Shown piece by piece: positions 41,869 through 49,665 of a DNA stretch of 64,000 nt. The stretch spans positions 62,001 to 126,000 of the forward strand of contig NZ_JBHTCG010000003.1 of assembly GCF_042665155.1 (NCBI RefSeq). The letters run 5' to 3'. Numbering within the stretch: the first letter of the stretch is position 1; each line of letters opens with the position of its first letter. The stretch is from Sphaerisporangium rhizosphaerae. GTDB taxonomy: Bacteria > Actinomycetota > Actinomycetes > Streptosporangiales > Streptosporangiaceae. Below the pieces are notes generated by a model. It saw only the letters and a list, made by a program, of their open reading frames with translations, was not told the origin of the DNA and did no database searches. A program made the translations under genes and the position numbers.

Positions 41869-43029
41869 GTGACAGAGCCACCGAACCACGTATATGGACT
41901 CGCCGAGCAACGGGCGAAGGCCCGTGCGGAGCGTGACTTCGCCGCTGCCGACGCACTGCGCCAGGAGATCGAGGACGCGGGCTGGCTGGTCCGTGACGAG
42001 GCCGGCGGATTCGAGCTGACGCCCAAGCCGTTCAAGGTCTGGCCCACGGTCGCGTCGATTCCCGTCCCGTTGACGCCCGACTGGCCGGGCGGTGGCGCCG
42101 ACAGAGCCGCCGACGGGACCGCCGACGTGGCCGAGAGCACCGAGGCCGAGACCGGCACCCGGCACGCTGAAAACATGGTCGCCTCGCAGATGCTGTGGGA
42201 CTCCACGCTGGCGGCCTCGCGGCTCGACCAGGCGGCCGGTGCCGCGACGCCGGCGCGCGACCACGCCGAGGGCGCCCCCGGAGCGGTGACCGTGGCCCTC
42301 CTGGTCGACGGCGGCCCGGCCGAGCTGCGCACGTGCGTCGACGCGCTGGTGGGCCACACCGAGGCCAAGATCCTCGCCGTGGACCTCGGGAACGTCGAGG
42401 AGGCCGGGGTCGTCCTGCACGAGCTGGCCGAGCGTCATCCCGGCCGCATCGAGGCCTGGCACGTCGCCGAGGCCCCGCACTGGCGCGGCGGTCCGGCCGG
42501 GTGGGGCGCGGTCCGCAACAAGCTCCTGGCGCTGGACTCCGGGGACGTGCACGTCGTCATGGAGACCTCCACGATCCTCGACGGCGACGCGATCACCCCG
42601 CTGGTCGCCGCGCTCGGAGGCGACGTCGTCGCCGCCGGGTGGAAGGGCGTCGACCCCGACGAGGGCGGCCTCGACTGGCACGACGCCGGGCCGGGCCGGG
42701 TGCGCGGGCTGCTGGGCTACCTGTTCGCCGTCCGGCGTGACCAGGCCCTGGCGGCGGGCGGCTTCCCGGAGAAGGCGCGGTACTACCGCAACGCCGACCT
42801 GGAGTTCTCGCTGTCGCTGCCGGGCACGCTGGTCGTCCCGCACGAGCCCCTCCCGGTCCACCAGGAGCGCCACCGCGGCTACCACGACGTCGACCCCGAC
42901 TACCGCGAGCGGGAGTCCCGCCGCACCTACGACCGGGTGCTGGCCAAGCTCCGCTCCGGCGGGGACAGGCCGGACGACGAGGACAGGGCCGAGGACGCGC
43001 GCAACGCGGACGCGCCACGCCGTTACTGA
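41869..43029 (+). CDS. Glycosyltransferase-like protein with a CysS-tail-like N-terminus
   Basis: 386 aa. Residues 10-50 (AEQRAKARAERDFAAADALRQEIEDAGWLVRDEAGGFEL) copy the C-terminal anticodon-binding helix hairpin found in cysteinyl-tRNA synthetase. After an acidic linker, about residues 120-340 have an alpha/beta sequence (VTVALLVDGGPAELRTCVDALVGHTEAKILAVDLGN, VVMETSTILDGDAITPLVAAL, AVRRDQALAAGGFPEKARYYRNADLEFSLSL) like family-2 glycosyltransferases, but with a non-standard DxD. ATG 41836 would add 11 residues; the GTG at 41869 is chosen because the helix follows at once. Function unknown. Confidence 0.6.
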   Translation: MTEPPNHVYGLAEQRAKARAERDFAAADALRQEIEDAGWLVRDEAGGFELTPKPFKVWPTVASIPVPLTPDWPGGGADRAADGTADVAESTEAETGTRHAENMVASQMLWDSTLAASRLDQAAGAATPARDHAEGAPGAVTVALLVDGGPAELRTCVDALVGHTEAKILAVDLGNVEEAGVVLHELAERHPGRIEAWHVAEAPHWRGGPAGWGAVRNKLLALDSGDVHVVMETSTILDGDAITPLVAALGGDVVAAGWKGVDPDEGGLDWHDAGPGRVRGLLGYLFAVRRDQALAAGGFPEKARYYRNADLEFSLSLPGTLVVPHEPLPVHQERHRGYHDVDPDYRERESRRTYDRVLAKLRSGGDRPDDEDRAEDARNADAPRRY

Positions 43030-43177
43030 CCAGGCGGGGCTCCGGAGCCGGGGCCCGGTGACACCGACGGACGCCGGAGCCGGGGCCCGGTGACGCCGGC
43101 GGGCGCCGGGGCGGCACTAGGCTGATGGCCGGCACGCGGCCTTCGCGTGCCGTTCCGCATGTCCTTGGGGAAGACGC

Positions 43178-44305
43178 ATGGCTGACCGAGTGGCCGGGGT
43201 GCGGCTCGCGCCGTTCACCACGTTGAGAGTGGGCGGCGCCGCCCGCGCCTTCGCGGAGGCGTCCACCGACGAGGAGCTCGTCGAGCTGGTGTCGGTCGCC
43301 GACCGCGCCGGTGAGCCCGTGCTGGTCCTCGGCGGCGGCAGCAACCTGGTCATCTCCGACGAGGGCTTCGACGGCCTGGTCGTGCGCGTGTGCACCCGCG
43401 GGGTCGAGGTGCGCGACGAGGCCGATCGCGTCGTGGTGACCGCGCGGGCCGGGGAAGACTGGGACGCGCTGGTCACCCGGGCGGTCGCCGAGGGCTGGTC
43501 CGGCGTCGAGTGCCTGTCCGGCGTGCCGGGGCTGGTCGGCTCGACCCCGATCCAGAACGTCGGCGCGTACGGGCAGGACGTCTCGCAGACGGTCACCGGC
43601 GTGCGCGTCTACGACCGGCGCTCGGGCGAGGTGCTCGACCTGGACGCCGCCCAGTGCGGGTTCTCCTACCGGCACAGCGCGTTCAAGGCGGACCTGGCCC
43701 GTTATGTCGTGCTGTCCGTGACGTACGTGCTGGAAAGGTCGGACAAGTCCGGACTGATCGCGTACAAGGAGCTCGCCGCGAAGCTCGGCGTCGCCCTCGG
43801 CGACCGGGTCACCCTGCACGAGGCCCGCCACGCCGTGCTGGAGCTGCGCCGGGGCAAGGGCATGGTGCTGGACGCCGCCGATCCCGACACCTGCAGCGCC
43901 GGGTCGTTCTTCACCAACCCCGTGCTTTCCGCGGAGCGGGCCGCCGAGCTGGAGGCCCGGGCTCCCGGGTACCCCCGTTGGGACATGCCCGGCGGCGCGG
44001 TCAAGGTGCCGGCCGCCTGGCTCATCGAGCACGCGGGCTTCGCCAAGGGCCACCGGCGGGGCCCGGCGCGCATCTCCACCAAGCACACCCTCGCCCTCAC
44101 CAACCCCGGCGGGCACGCGGTGACCGGCTTCCCGAGCGACCCCGAGGTGGTCGCCCTCGGAGTCCCGTCCCGCCCGTCTCCGTCGCCGGCCCCGGCGACG
44201 GCGGCCGACCTGCTGGCCCTGGCCCGCGAGGTCCGCGACGGCGTCCATGCCGCCTTCGGCGTGACCCTCGTCCCCGAACCGGTCCTGGTCCGCCTGACGC
44301 TCTGA
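43178..44305 (+). CDS. murB: UDP-N-acetylenolpyruvoylglucosamine reductase MurB
   Basis: 375 aa flavoprotein of cell-wall precursor synthesis; reduces UDP-GlcNAc-enolpyruvate to UDP-MurNAc with NADPH. FAD-binding VLVLGGGSNLVISDEGFDG, SGVPGLVGSTPIQNVGAYGQ, FSYRHSAFK, catalytic Ser in TCSAGSFFTNPV, and the late Glu in FPSDPEVVAL. The 43030-43177 gap contains a 32-bp tandem duplication (GCCGGAGCCGGGGCCCGGTG). Convergent with the Mn exporter gene. Confidence 0.95.
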   Translation: MADRVAGVRLAPFTTLRVGGAARAFAEASTDEELVELVSVADRAGEPVLVLGGGSNLVISDEGFDGLVVRVCTRGVEVRDEADRVVVTARAGEDWDALVTRAVAEGWSGVECLSGVPGLVGSTPIQNVGAYGQDVSQTVTGVRVYDRRSGEVLDLDAAQCGFSYRHSAFKADLARYVVLSVTYVLERSDKSGLIAYKELAAKLGVALGDRVTLHEARHAVLELRRGKGMVLDAADPDTCSAGSFFTNPVLSAERAAELEARAPGYPRWDMPGGAVKVPAAWLIEHAGFAKGHRRGPARISTKHTLALTNPGGHAVTGFPSDPEVVALGVPSRPSPSPAPATAADLLALAREVRDGVHAAFGVTLVPEPVLVRLTL

Positions 44306-44315
44306 TCGCCGCCGG

Positions 44316-44885
44316 TCAGCCGATGAGGGCCTCGCCGATGAGGAGGATGCCGAAGACGGCGAAGGCGGCGGCGGCGCCGTAGCGGATGACCTTCTCGGGC
44401 AGGTGCCTGCCCAGCATGCGCCCGACGAGGATGGCCAGCGCGTCGGCGGCGACCATGCCGATCGTGGAGCCGACCCAGGTGCCGAACCAGCCGTGCTGGG
44501 TCGCCAGGGTGATGGTGGCGAGCATGGTCTTGTCGCCCAGCTCGCTGAGGAAGAACGCCACGGTGACGGCGACCAGCGCGTTGCGGGTCGTGCGCTCGGC
44601 CTTGCGCGACTCCTCGTCGCTCAGCTCGTCGCCGCGCAGCGTCCACAACGCGAAGCCGAGGAAGGCCACGCCCGCGACGATCGAGATGGCCGTGGTCGGC
44701 AGGGCGTCGCCGATGAGGCCGCCGAGGCCGACGCTGAGCAGGTGGACCACCGCGGTGGCCAGGGTGATGCCGGCGAGCACCGGCAACGGCTTGAAGCGGG
44801 TGGCGAAGGTCATGGCCATGAGCTGGCTCTTGTCGCCCAGCTCGGCCACGAAGATGACGCCGAGGCTTATCCAGAACGCTTCCAC
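44316..44885 (-). CDS. TMEM165/GDT1-family cation (manganese) exporter
   Basis: 189 aa, six helices in two mirrored halves, each with the family motif: VAELGDKSQLMA (first) and LSELGDKTMLAT (second). These E-x-G-D-K-S/T motifs bind Mn/Ca in UPF0016/GDT1 proteins; bacterial members export Mn. The start is GTG 44885. A strong yybP-ykoY-like element and an alternative hairpin lie in the 5' leader, so expression should rise with Mn. Convergent with murB. Confidence 0.9.
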   Translation of the reverse strand: MEAFWISLGVIFVAELGDKSQLMAMTFATRFKPLPVLAGITLATAVVHLLSVGLGGLIGDALPTTAISIVAGVAFLGFALWTLRGDELSDEESRKAERTTRNALVAVTVAFFLSELGDKTMLATITLATQHGWFGTWVGSTIGMVAADALAILVGRMLGRHLPEKVIRYGAAAAFAVFGILLIGEALIG

Positions 44886-44955
44886 AGGGGGGTCGCCCTT
44901 CTTGTTCCTGCGACCGGGCCGGAAGCGGCATCACCAGAGAGCTCGGGGGAGTCGG

Positions 44956-44994
44956 CTTCGGCCCGCCGCGCATGTGCACGACAACGGGCCGAAG
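44956..44994 (-). promoter_or_regulatory. Alternative hairpin of the Mn riboswitch (expression platform)
   Basis: In the transcript TTCGGCCCG near the 3' side of the aptamer can pair perfectly over 10 bp with CGGGCCGAAG further down (plus strand CTTCGGCCCG 44956-44965, CGGGCCGAAG 44985-44994). The upstream half also belongs to stem P1 of the aptamer, so the two structures exclude one another. Mn binding would keep P1 and prevent this hairpin, turning the gene on. Read as a terminator or blocking hairpin; no clear U-run follows, so translation control is equally possible. Confidence 0.65.
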
Positions 44995-45077
44995 GTCTCG
45001 TCCGCCTCATCGAGGCCCACGCGACCGGGCTCACGCCAGCATGTCGACCACGCGGTTCGGGACTACTCCCCTTCGGT
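44986..45077 (-). promoter_or_regulatory. yybP-ykoY-type manganese riboswitch
   Basis: Reading leftward, the leader begins ACCGAAGGGGAGTAG, continues through GTCGACATGCTGGCG and TGAGCCCGG, and closes with GACGAGACCTTCGGCC. These are the conserved blocks of the yybP-ykoY aptamer (GGGGAGTAG, the CATGCTGG loop and GAGACCTTCGG). ACCGAAGG pairs with CCTTCGGC to form P1. The class senses Mn2+ and lies upstream of Mn exporters; here the next gene is exactly such a protein, which supports the call. RF00080 by family knowledge; not searched. Confidence 0.9.
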
Positions 45078-45147
45078 GTTCGCCCCACCCTACCCGACGG
45101 CGCTCAGGGGGTGGACCGGCACGTCGGGCCACCGGCTCCGGCGCAGG

Positions 45148-48039
45148 TCAGGTGAACAGGGAGAGGCGGTGGGCGGCGGCGGCCGCCTCGCCGCGGGTGG
45201 AGACCGCCAGCTTGCCCAGGATGTTGGACACGTGCACGCTGACCGTCTTCGCCGAGATGAACAGCTCGCCCGCGATGTCGCGGTTGGAGCGGCCGAGCGC
45301 GACCAGCCGCAGCACCTCCAGCTCGCGCGGCGTGAGATCAGGGGCCGCCGAGGCGTCCACCGGGGCCGCGGGGCCCGCGGTGACCGTCACCCCGACGCGG
45401 CGGGCGAGCGCCTCGATCTCCCCCATGAGCGGCCGGGCGCGCAGGCCGGCGGCGATGGCGCGGGCCTCGGTCAGCCGCGCCGCCGCCCCGTCGCGGTCGC
45501 CGGCCTTGGCGCGGGCCGCGGCGGCATGGGTGAGCGACCGGGCACGCGGGTACGGGCGGCCCAGCCGCTGCCAGGCTTCGGCGGCCGCGTCGTGCTCGCC
45601 GGTGAACATCAGCCCGAAGGCGTCGGCGACCGGGCCGTCGGACTTCATGGTCGCGAAGAGCCCCTGGGCCCGGTGCCACACCTCCCGCGCCCGCTCGGGG
45701 TGCGCCGCGGCGGCCACCTCGCAGGTCAGCCGGGCCTGCGCCATGAACTGCCAGCCGAGCATCGCCTTGTTGGAGTGCGGCATGTCGCCGACCCGCAGCA
45801 TCTCCTCGACGTCGTCGAGCGCCGGGCCCGGCCGGCCGCGCAGCAGGTGGAGCTCGACGCGCAGGCGCAGGTTGGTCAGCCACTCCTGGGCGTACTCGTC
45901 GCGTTCGTTCTGCAGGGCGCCGACCTCGGCGAGGACCTGCTCCATCAGTTCGACCTCGCCTCGTCCGGCGGCGAGCTGGCCGCGCAGGCGCCGCAGGTGA
46001 CCGCGGATCTTCGGGATGGGGTCCAGCGCCAGGGCCTGTTCGATGACCTCCATCGCCTCGTCCCAGCGGCCGAGCGCCTCCAGGGCCTCGGCCCGGTTGT
46101 TGGCGATGAAGGCTCCGCTCACCCGATAGCGGCCGTACTCACGGGCCAGCGCGTCGCCCTCCAGCGCCAGGGCCACGGCCTCCTCGGAGCGGCCGAGGTT
46201 GTTCAGGGCGTCCACCTTGTTGCCGATGGTGCGCAGGACGATGCGCTGGTTGCCGAGCTCGGTGGCGGCCTCCATGGCCCGCTCGTTGGTGCGCAGCGCG
46301 CCCTCGAGGTCGCCGGCCAGCGAGTGGCCGAGGGCGAGGGTGCAGAGCAGGTCGGCCTCCATGCACACGTCGCCGAGGTCGCGGGCGATCTGGAGGGCCT
46401 CCTCGGTGAGCACGGTGCCCTCGTCGGTCTCGTTGCTGAACATCAGGAACGAGCCGAGCCGGGACAGGACCTGGGCGCGGGCGGCGCTCGGCGCGGGCAC
46501 GAGCCGTTCGGCGTAGCGCAGGTCGGGCAGCGCGCCCCGCCGGCCCCGGTCGATGGTGAGCTGCGCCCGGCGCACGAGAAGGTAGGCGACCCGTTCGGGC
46601 TCGGCGGCCTCGTCCAGCTCGGCCAGGGCGCCCTTGACGAACTTCAGGCCCCGCTCGACCTCGCCGCTGATGGCGGCGGCCTCCGAGGCCCGCTCCAGGA
46701 TGCCGACGTGGTCGGCGCCGATGCGCTCGGCGGCGTCCGGCACGCGGTCCCACAGCGACAGCACACGCTCCAGCAGCTGCATCTGCTCGGTGTAGGCGAA
46801 GGCGTCGGCGGCCTTGCCCGCGGCCTCCCAGGCGGAGGTCAGCGCCCACAGGTGGTCGCGCGCGGAGTACCAGTGGTGAGCGATCTCGATGGCGGCGCGG
46901 CCGGGAGGGACGAGCTTGCGGTCGCGGTCGATCTCCTCGGCGAAGCGCGCGTGGATGCGGTTGTGCTCGCCCGGGAGCATCTCCTCGTGCACGGCCTCGC
47001 GGATCAGGGCGTGCCGGAAGACGTACGCCCGCCCGTCCACCAGCATGACGTTGCCGGCGATCGCGGGGCGCAGGGCGTTCTCCAGGTCGATGTCGGACAG
47101 GCCGGTGACCGCGGCCAGCAGTTCGTGGCCGACGCGGTTGCCGCCGGCCGAGGCGACGCGCAGCACGCGCTGGCTGTCCTCCGGCAGCCGTTCCACCGAG
47201 CCGATGATCAGGTCCTGGAGGGAGTCGGGGACGCTGGAGCAGTCGTCGCCGCGTTCCATCAGCGCCTCGACGAACAGCGGGATGCCCTCGCTGCGCTGGT
47301 AGACCTTGCGGACGACCGCCGCCTCGGGCGCGTCGCCCCGGATGCCGGCGATCTGCGCCGCGACCTCGCTCTCGCTCAGGCGGGGCAGGTCGATGCGCGC
47401 CACCCCTTCGACGCGCATGAGCTCGGCCAGCACCGGGCGCAGCGGGTGCTGGCGGTGCAGCTCGTCCGAGCGGAACGTCATGATCATCAAGATCGGGGCG
47501 GTCCTGAGGTTGCGACTGAGGAAGGCGATCAGGTCGCGACTGGACCGGTCGGCCCAGTGGATGTCCTCGATGACCAGGATGACCGGCCGGCGCTCCGCCA
47601 GCCGTTCGAGAAGGGTGAGGATCTGCTCGAACAGCCTGGCGCGGCCGGTCTCGGTCTCCCGCTCGCCGCTGGGCTCGCCGAACTCGGGCAGCAGGCGGGC
47701 CAGGTCGCGGGCGGCGCCCTCCGGGAGCAGGGCGGCCACCTCGGCGGCGCCCATCTCCCTGACGAGCTGGCGCAGGGCGGCGGTGAACGGCGCGTAGGCG
47801 AGGCCCTCGGTGGACAGCTCGACGCAGCCTCCGGCCAGGATGTGCGCGCCGGTGTCGGCGGCCTCGTCGGTGAAGCGCAACACCAGGCGCGTCTTCCCCC
47901 CGCCGGCCTCGCCCCCGAGGAGAACGGCGGAGGCCGCCTGCTTGCGCGCCTGCTCGAAGGCGTCCGAGAGAGTGCGCAACTCTGCTTGTCGGCCCACGAA
48001 GACAGGACTCACCATCCGGCCCACCATGTCTGCCAGCAT
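45148..48039 (-). CDS. LAL-type (large ATP-binding LuxR) transcriptional regulator
   Basis: 963 aa. N-terminal AAA-type ATPase: Walker A LLGGEAGGGKTRLVLRF (about residues 40-56), Walker B PVILVIEDIHWADR. Central tetratricopeptide-like helices (about 400-870) form the sensor. C-terminal LuxR HTH: DLTPRELEVLRLVALGRSNRDIAGELFISAKTVSVHVSNILGKL. Similar to MalT/LAL activators. ATG 48039 (MLADMVGRMVS); ATGs at 48027 and 48015 are also possible. Ligand and targets unknown; no biosynthetic genes lie nearby. Confidence 0.9.
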   Translation of the reverse strand: MLADMVGRMVSPVFVGRQAELRTLSDAFEQARKQAASAVLLGGEAGGGKTRLVLRFTDEAADTGAHILAGGCVELSTEGLAYAPFTAALRQLVREMGAAEVAALLPEGAARDLARLLPEFGEPSGERETETGRARLFEQILTLLERLAERRPVILVIEDIHWADRSSRDLIAFLSRNLRTAPILMIMTFRSDELHRQHPLRPVLAELMRVEGVARIDLPRLSESEVAAQIAGIRGDAPEAAVVRKVYQRSEGIPLFVEALMERGDDCSSVPDSLQDLIIGSVERLPEDSQRVLRVASAGGNRVGHELLAAVTGLSDIDLENALRPAIAGNVMLVDGRAYVFRHALIREAVHEEMLPGEHNRIHARFAEEIDRDRKLVPPGRAAIEIAHHWYSARDHLWALTSAWEAAGKAADAFAYTEQMQLLERVLSLWDRVPDAAERIGADHVGILERASEAAAISGEVERGLKFVKGALAELDEAAEPERVAYLLVRRAQLTIDRGRRGALPDLRYAERLVPAPSAARAQVLSRLGSFLMFSNETDEGTVLTEEALQIARDLGDVCMEADLLCTLALGHSLAGDLEGALRTNERAMEAATELGNQRIVLRTIGNKVDALNNLGRSEEAVALALEGDALAREYGRYRVSGAFIANNRAEALEALGRWDEAMEVIEQALALDPIPKIRGHLRRLRGQLAAGRGEVELMEQVLAEVGALQNERDEYAQEWLTNLRLRVELHLLRGRPGPALDDVEEMLRVGDMPHSNKAMLGWQFMAQARLTCEVAAAAHPERAREVWHRAQGLFATMKSDGPVADAFGLMFTGEHDAAAEAWQRLGRPYPRARSLTHAAAARAKAGDRDGAAARLTEARAIAAGLRARPLMGEIEALARRVGVTVTAGPAAPVDASAAPDLTPRELEVLRLVALGRSNRDIAGELFISAKTVSVHVSNILGKLAVSTRGEAAAAAHRLSLFT

Positions 48040-48280
48040 GTCATGCCCAATAGCGTCTTTCGTACTGCTTTTCGGTCAGGGTGAACAGGATGGGGAGCGC
48101 CCCTCCGGGTTCATTACGGCGGCTGTGACGCCCGGCCGGGAGGGAGGTCCCGGCCGGGCATCGTGCGCGAGGGTCTCAGCCGCGATCGCCGCGGATGAGC
48201 TTGCGGGGTTCGCCCCTCCGGCTCGCCGTCGGCCCGCGACCGGGCCCGCGGCACGCCGGGGAGGTTGTGACCGAGGGCGG

Positions 48281-48448
48281 TCACGAGGTGCGCAGCTTGC
48301 CGAAGGCGGCGCGCAGGCGGTGCTGCGAGCCCTCGGACCGGGCCTTGCGGCCGGAGGCGGCCTCACGGGCGCGGCGGTGCTCGCCGGCCTCGGCGTGCAG
48401 CTCGGCCACGCGGCTGATGATGAGCTGGTAGTGGAGCTCGGGAGCCAT
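48281..48448 (-). CDS. 55-aa small basic protein
   Basis: MAPELHYQLIISRVAELHAE followed by AGEHRRAREAASGRKARSEGSQHR and FGKLRTS. A strong GGAGAAG site 5 bp before ATG 48448 and a helical, charged composition suggest a real small gene. I know similar short actinobacterial proteins of unknown function near LAL or deoC genes. Bases 48040-48280 are otherwise empty apart from a likely bidirectional terminator. Confidence 0.65.
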   Translation of the reverse strand: MAPELHYQLIISRVAELHAEAGEHRRAREAASGRKARSEGSQHRLRAAFGKLRTS

Positions 48449-48543
48449 TTCGGCTTCTCCTTCGATGTCGTCTTCTCTGACATCTCTAGACTCGGGCTAA
48501 GGCGCCCCCTCCCACATCGGGCGGATGCCTTATCTCCCGGGCG

Positions 48544-48586
48544 TCCTACGGCCTAGGACCGTCTAAGGCGCTCTGAGCCGCCTTAG
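48544..48586. promoter_or_regulatory. Dyads in the deoC/small-protein intergenic region
   Basis: CTAAGGCG (48563-48570) and CGCCTTAG (48579-48586) form a perfect 8-bp inverted repeat with an 8-nt loop; GTCCTACGGCCTAGGAC lies just upstream (48544-48559). A further CTAAGGCG occurs near 48497. Between divergent genes, so either an operator or a terminator of the leftward unit. I cannot choose. Confidence 0.4.
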
Positions 48587-48689
48587 GCCCCTTAATAGAG
48601 CCGTAGGCGACAGGTGATGAAATGCCGCAGGCCCCGCCGGGCGGGCGGCCCGGTTTGGAACAATCAGGCCGGTCGGCGATGCTGGTGAG

Positions 48690-49655
48690 GTGTCAACACT
48701 GACGACCTCGCCCACGGAGATCGCGTCGTCGAACGCGTCCCTGAGGGCATTCCTGCACGGCCTGCCCGGTGTCGATCGTGTGGGTGCCGATCAGCGCGCC
48801 GCGATGCTGGGCACCCGTTCCATCAAGACGACGGCCAAGGCCCGAGCCATCGACCTGGCCATCTCCATGGTCGACCTGACCACCCTGGAAGGAGCCGACA
48901 CCCCCGGCAAGGTGCGCGCGATGTGCGCCAAGGCCGTTCGGCCCGACCCCGCAGACCCCTCCGTCCCCAAGGTCGCCGCCGTCTGCGTCTACCCCGACCT
49001 GGTCCCGCAGGCCGTGGACGCGCTCGGCCGGTCCGGCGTGAAGGTGGCGAGCGTGGCCACCGCCTTCCCCAGCGGCAGATCGTCCCTCGGCGTCAAGGTG
49101 GAGGAGACCAGGCAGGCCGTCCAGGACGGCGCCGACGAGATCGACATGGTGATCGACCGCGGCGCGTTCCTGTCCGGCGACTACCGCAAGGTGTACGACG
49201 AGATCGTCGCGATCAAGGCCGCCTGCGCCCGCGACGCCGGTGGGGAGGACGCCCACCTGAAGGTCATCCTGGAGACCGGGGAGCTCGCCACCTACGACAA
49301 CGTGCGGCGGGCGTCCTGGCTCGCCATGCTGGCCGGCGCCGACTTCATCAAGACCTCGACCGGCAAGGTGTCCCCGGCCGCGACGCTCCCCGTCACGATG
49401 GTGATGCTGGAGGCCGTGCGCGACTTCCGCGAGCAGGCGGGCCGCGTCGTGGGCGTCAAGCCGGCCGGCGGCATCCGCACCACCAAGGACGCGATCAAGT
49501 ATTTGGTGCTGGTCAACGAGACCGCCGGCGCCGACTGGCTCGACCCGGCCCTGTTCAGGCTGGGCGCCTCCAGCCTGCTCAACGACCTGCTGATGCAGCG
49601 CCAGAAGATGGCCACCGGCCGCTACGCCGGCCCCGACTACTTCACCCTCGACTGA
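48690..49655 (+). CDS. deoC: Deoxyribose-phosphate aldolase
   Basis: 321 aa class I aldolase: cleaves 2-deoxyribose 5-phosphate to acetaldehyde and glyceraldehyde 3-phosphate. The Schiff-base Lys is in DFIKTSTGKVSPAAT, and the second catalytic Lys in VGVKPAGGIRTTKDAIKYL; DEIDMVIDRGAFLSGDYRKVYDEI is also typical. GTG 48690 start. The two aldehyde dehydrogenase genes follow, so acetaldehyde from deoxynucleoside breakdown can be oxidised in the same operon. Confidence 0.95.
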   Translation: MSTLTTSPTEIASSNASLRAFLHGLPGVDRVGADQRAAMLGTRSIKTTAKARAIDLAISMVDLTTLEGADTPGKVRAMCAKAVRPDPADPSVPKVAAVCVYPDLVPQAVDALGRSGVKVASVATAFPSGRSSLGVKVEETRQAVQDGADEIDMVIDRGAFLSGDYRKVYDEIVAIKAACARDAGGEDAHLKVILETGELATYDNVRRASWLAMLAGADFIKTSTGKVSPAATLPVTMVMLEAVRDFREQAGRVVGVKPAGGIRTTKDAIKYLVLVNETAGADWLDPALFRLGASSLLNDLLMQRQKMATGRYAGPDYFTLD

Positions 49656-49665
49656 GGCGGCCCCC

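Noticed and set aside
45148..48039. A biosynthetic gene cluster around the LAL regulator
   Set aside because: LAL regulators often control such clusters, but the neighbours are primary metabolism and transport genes only.
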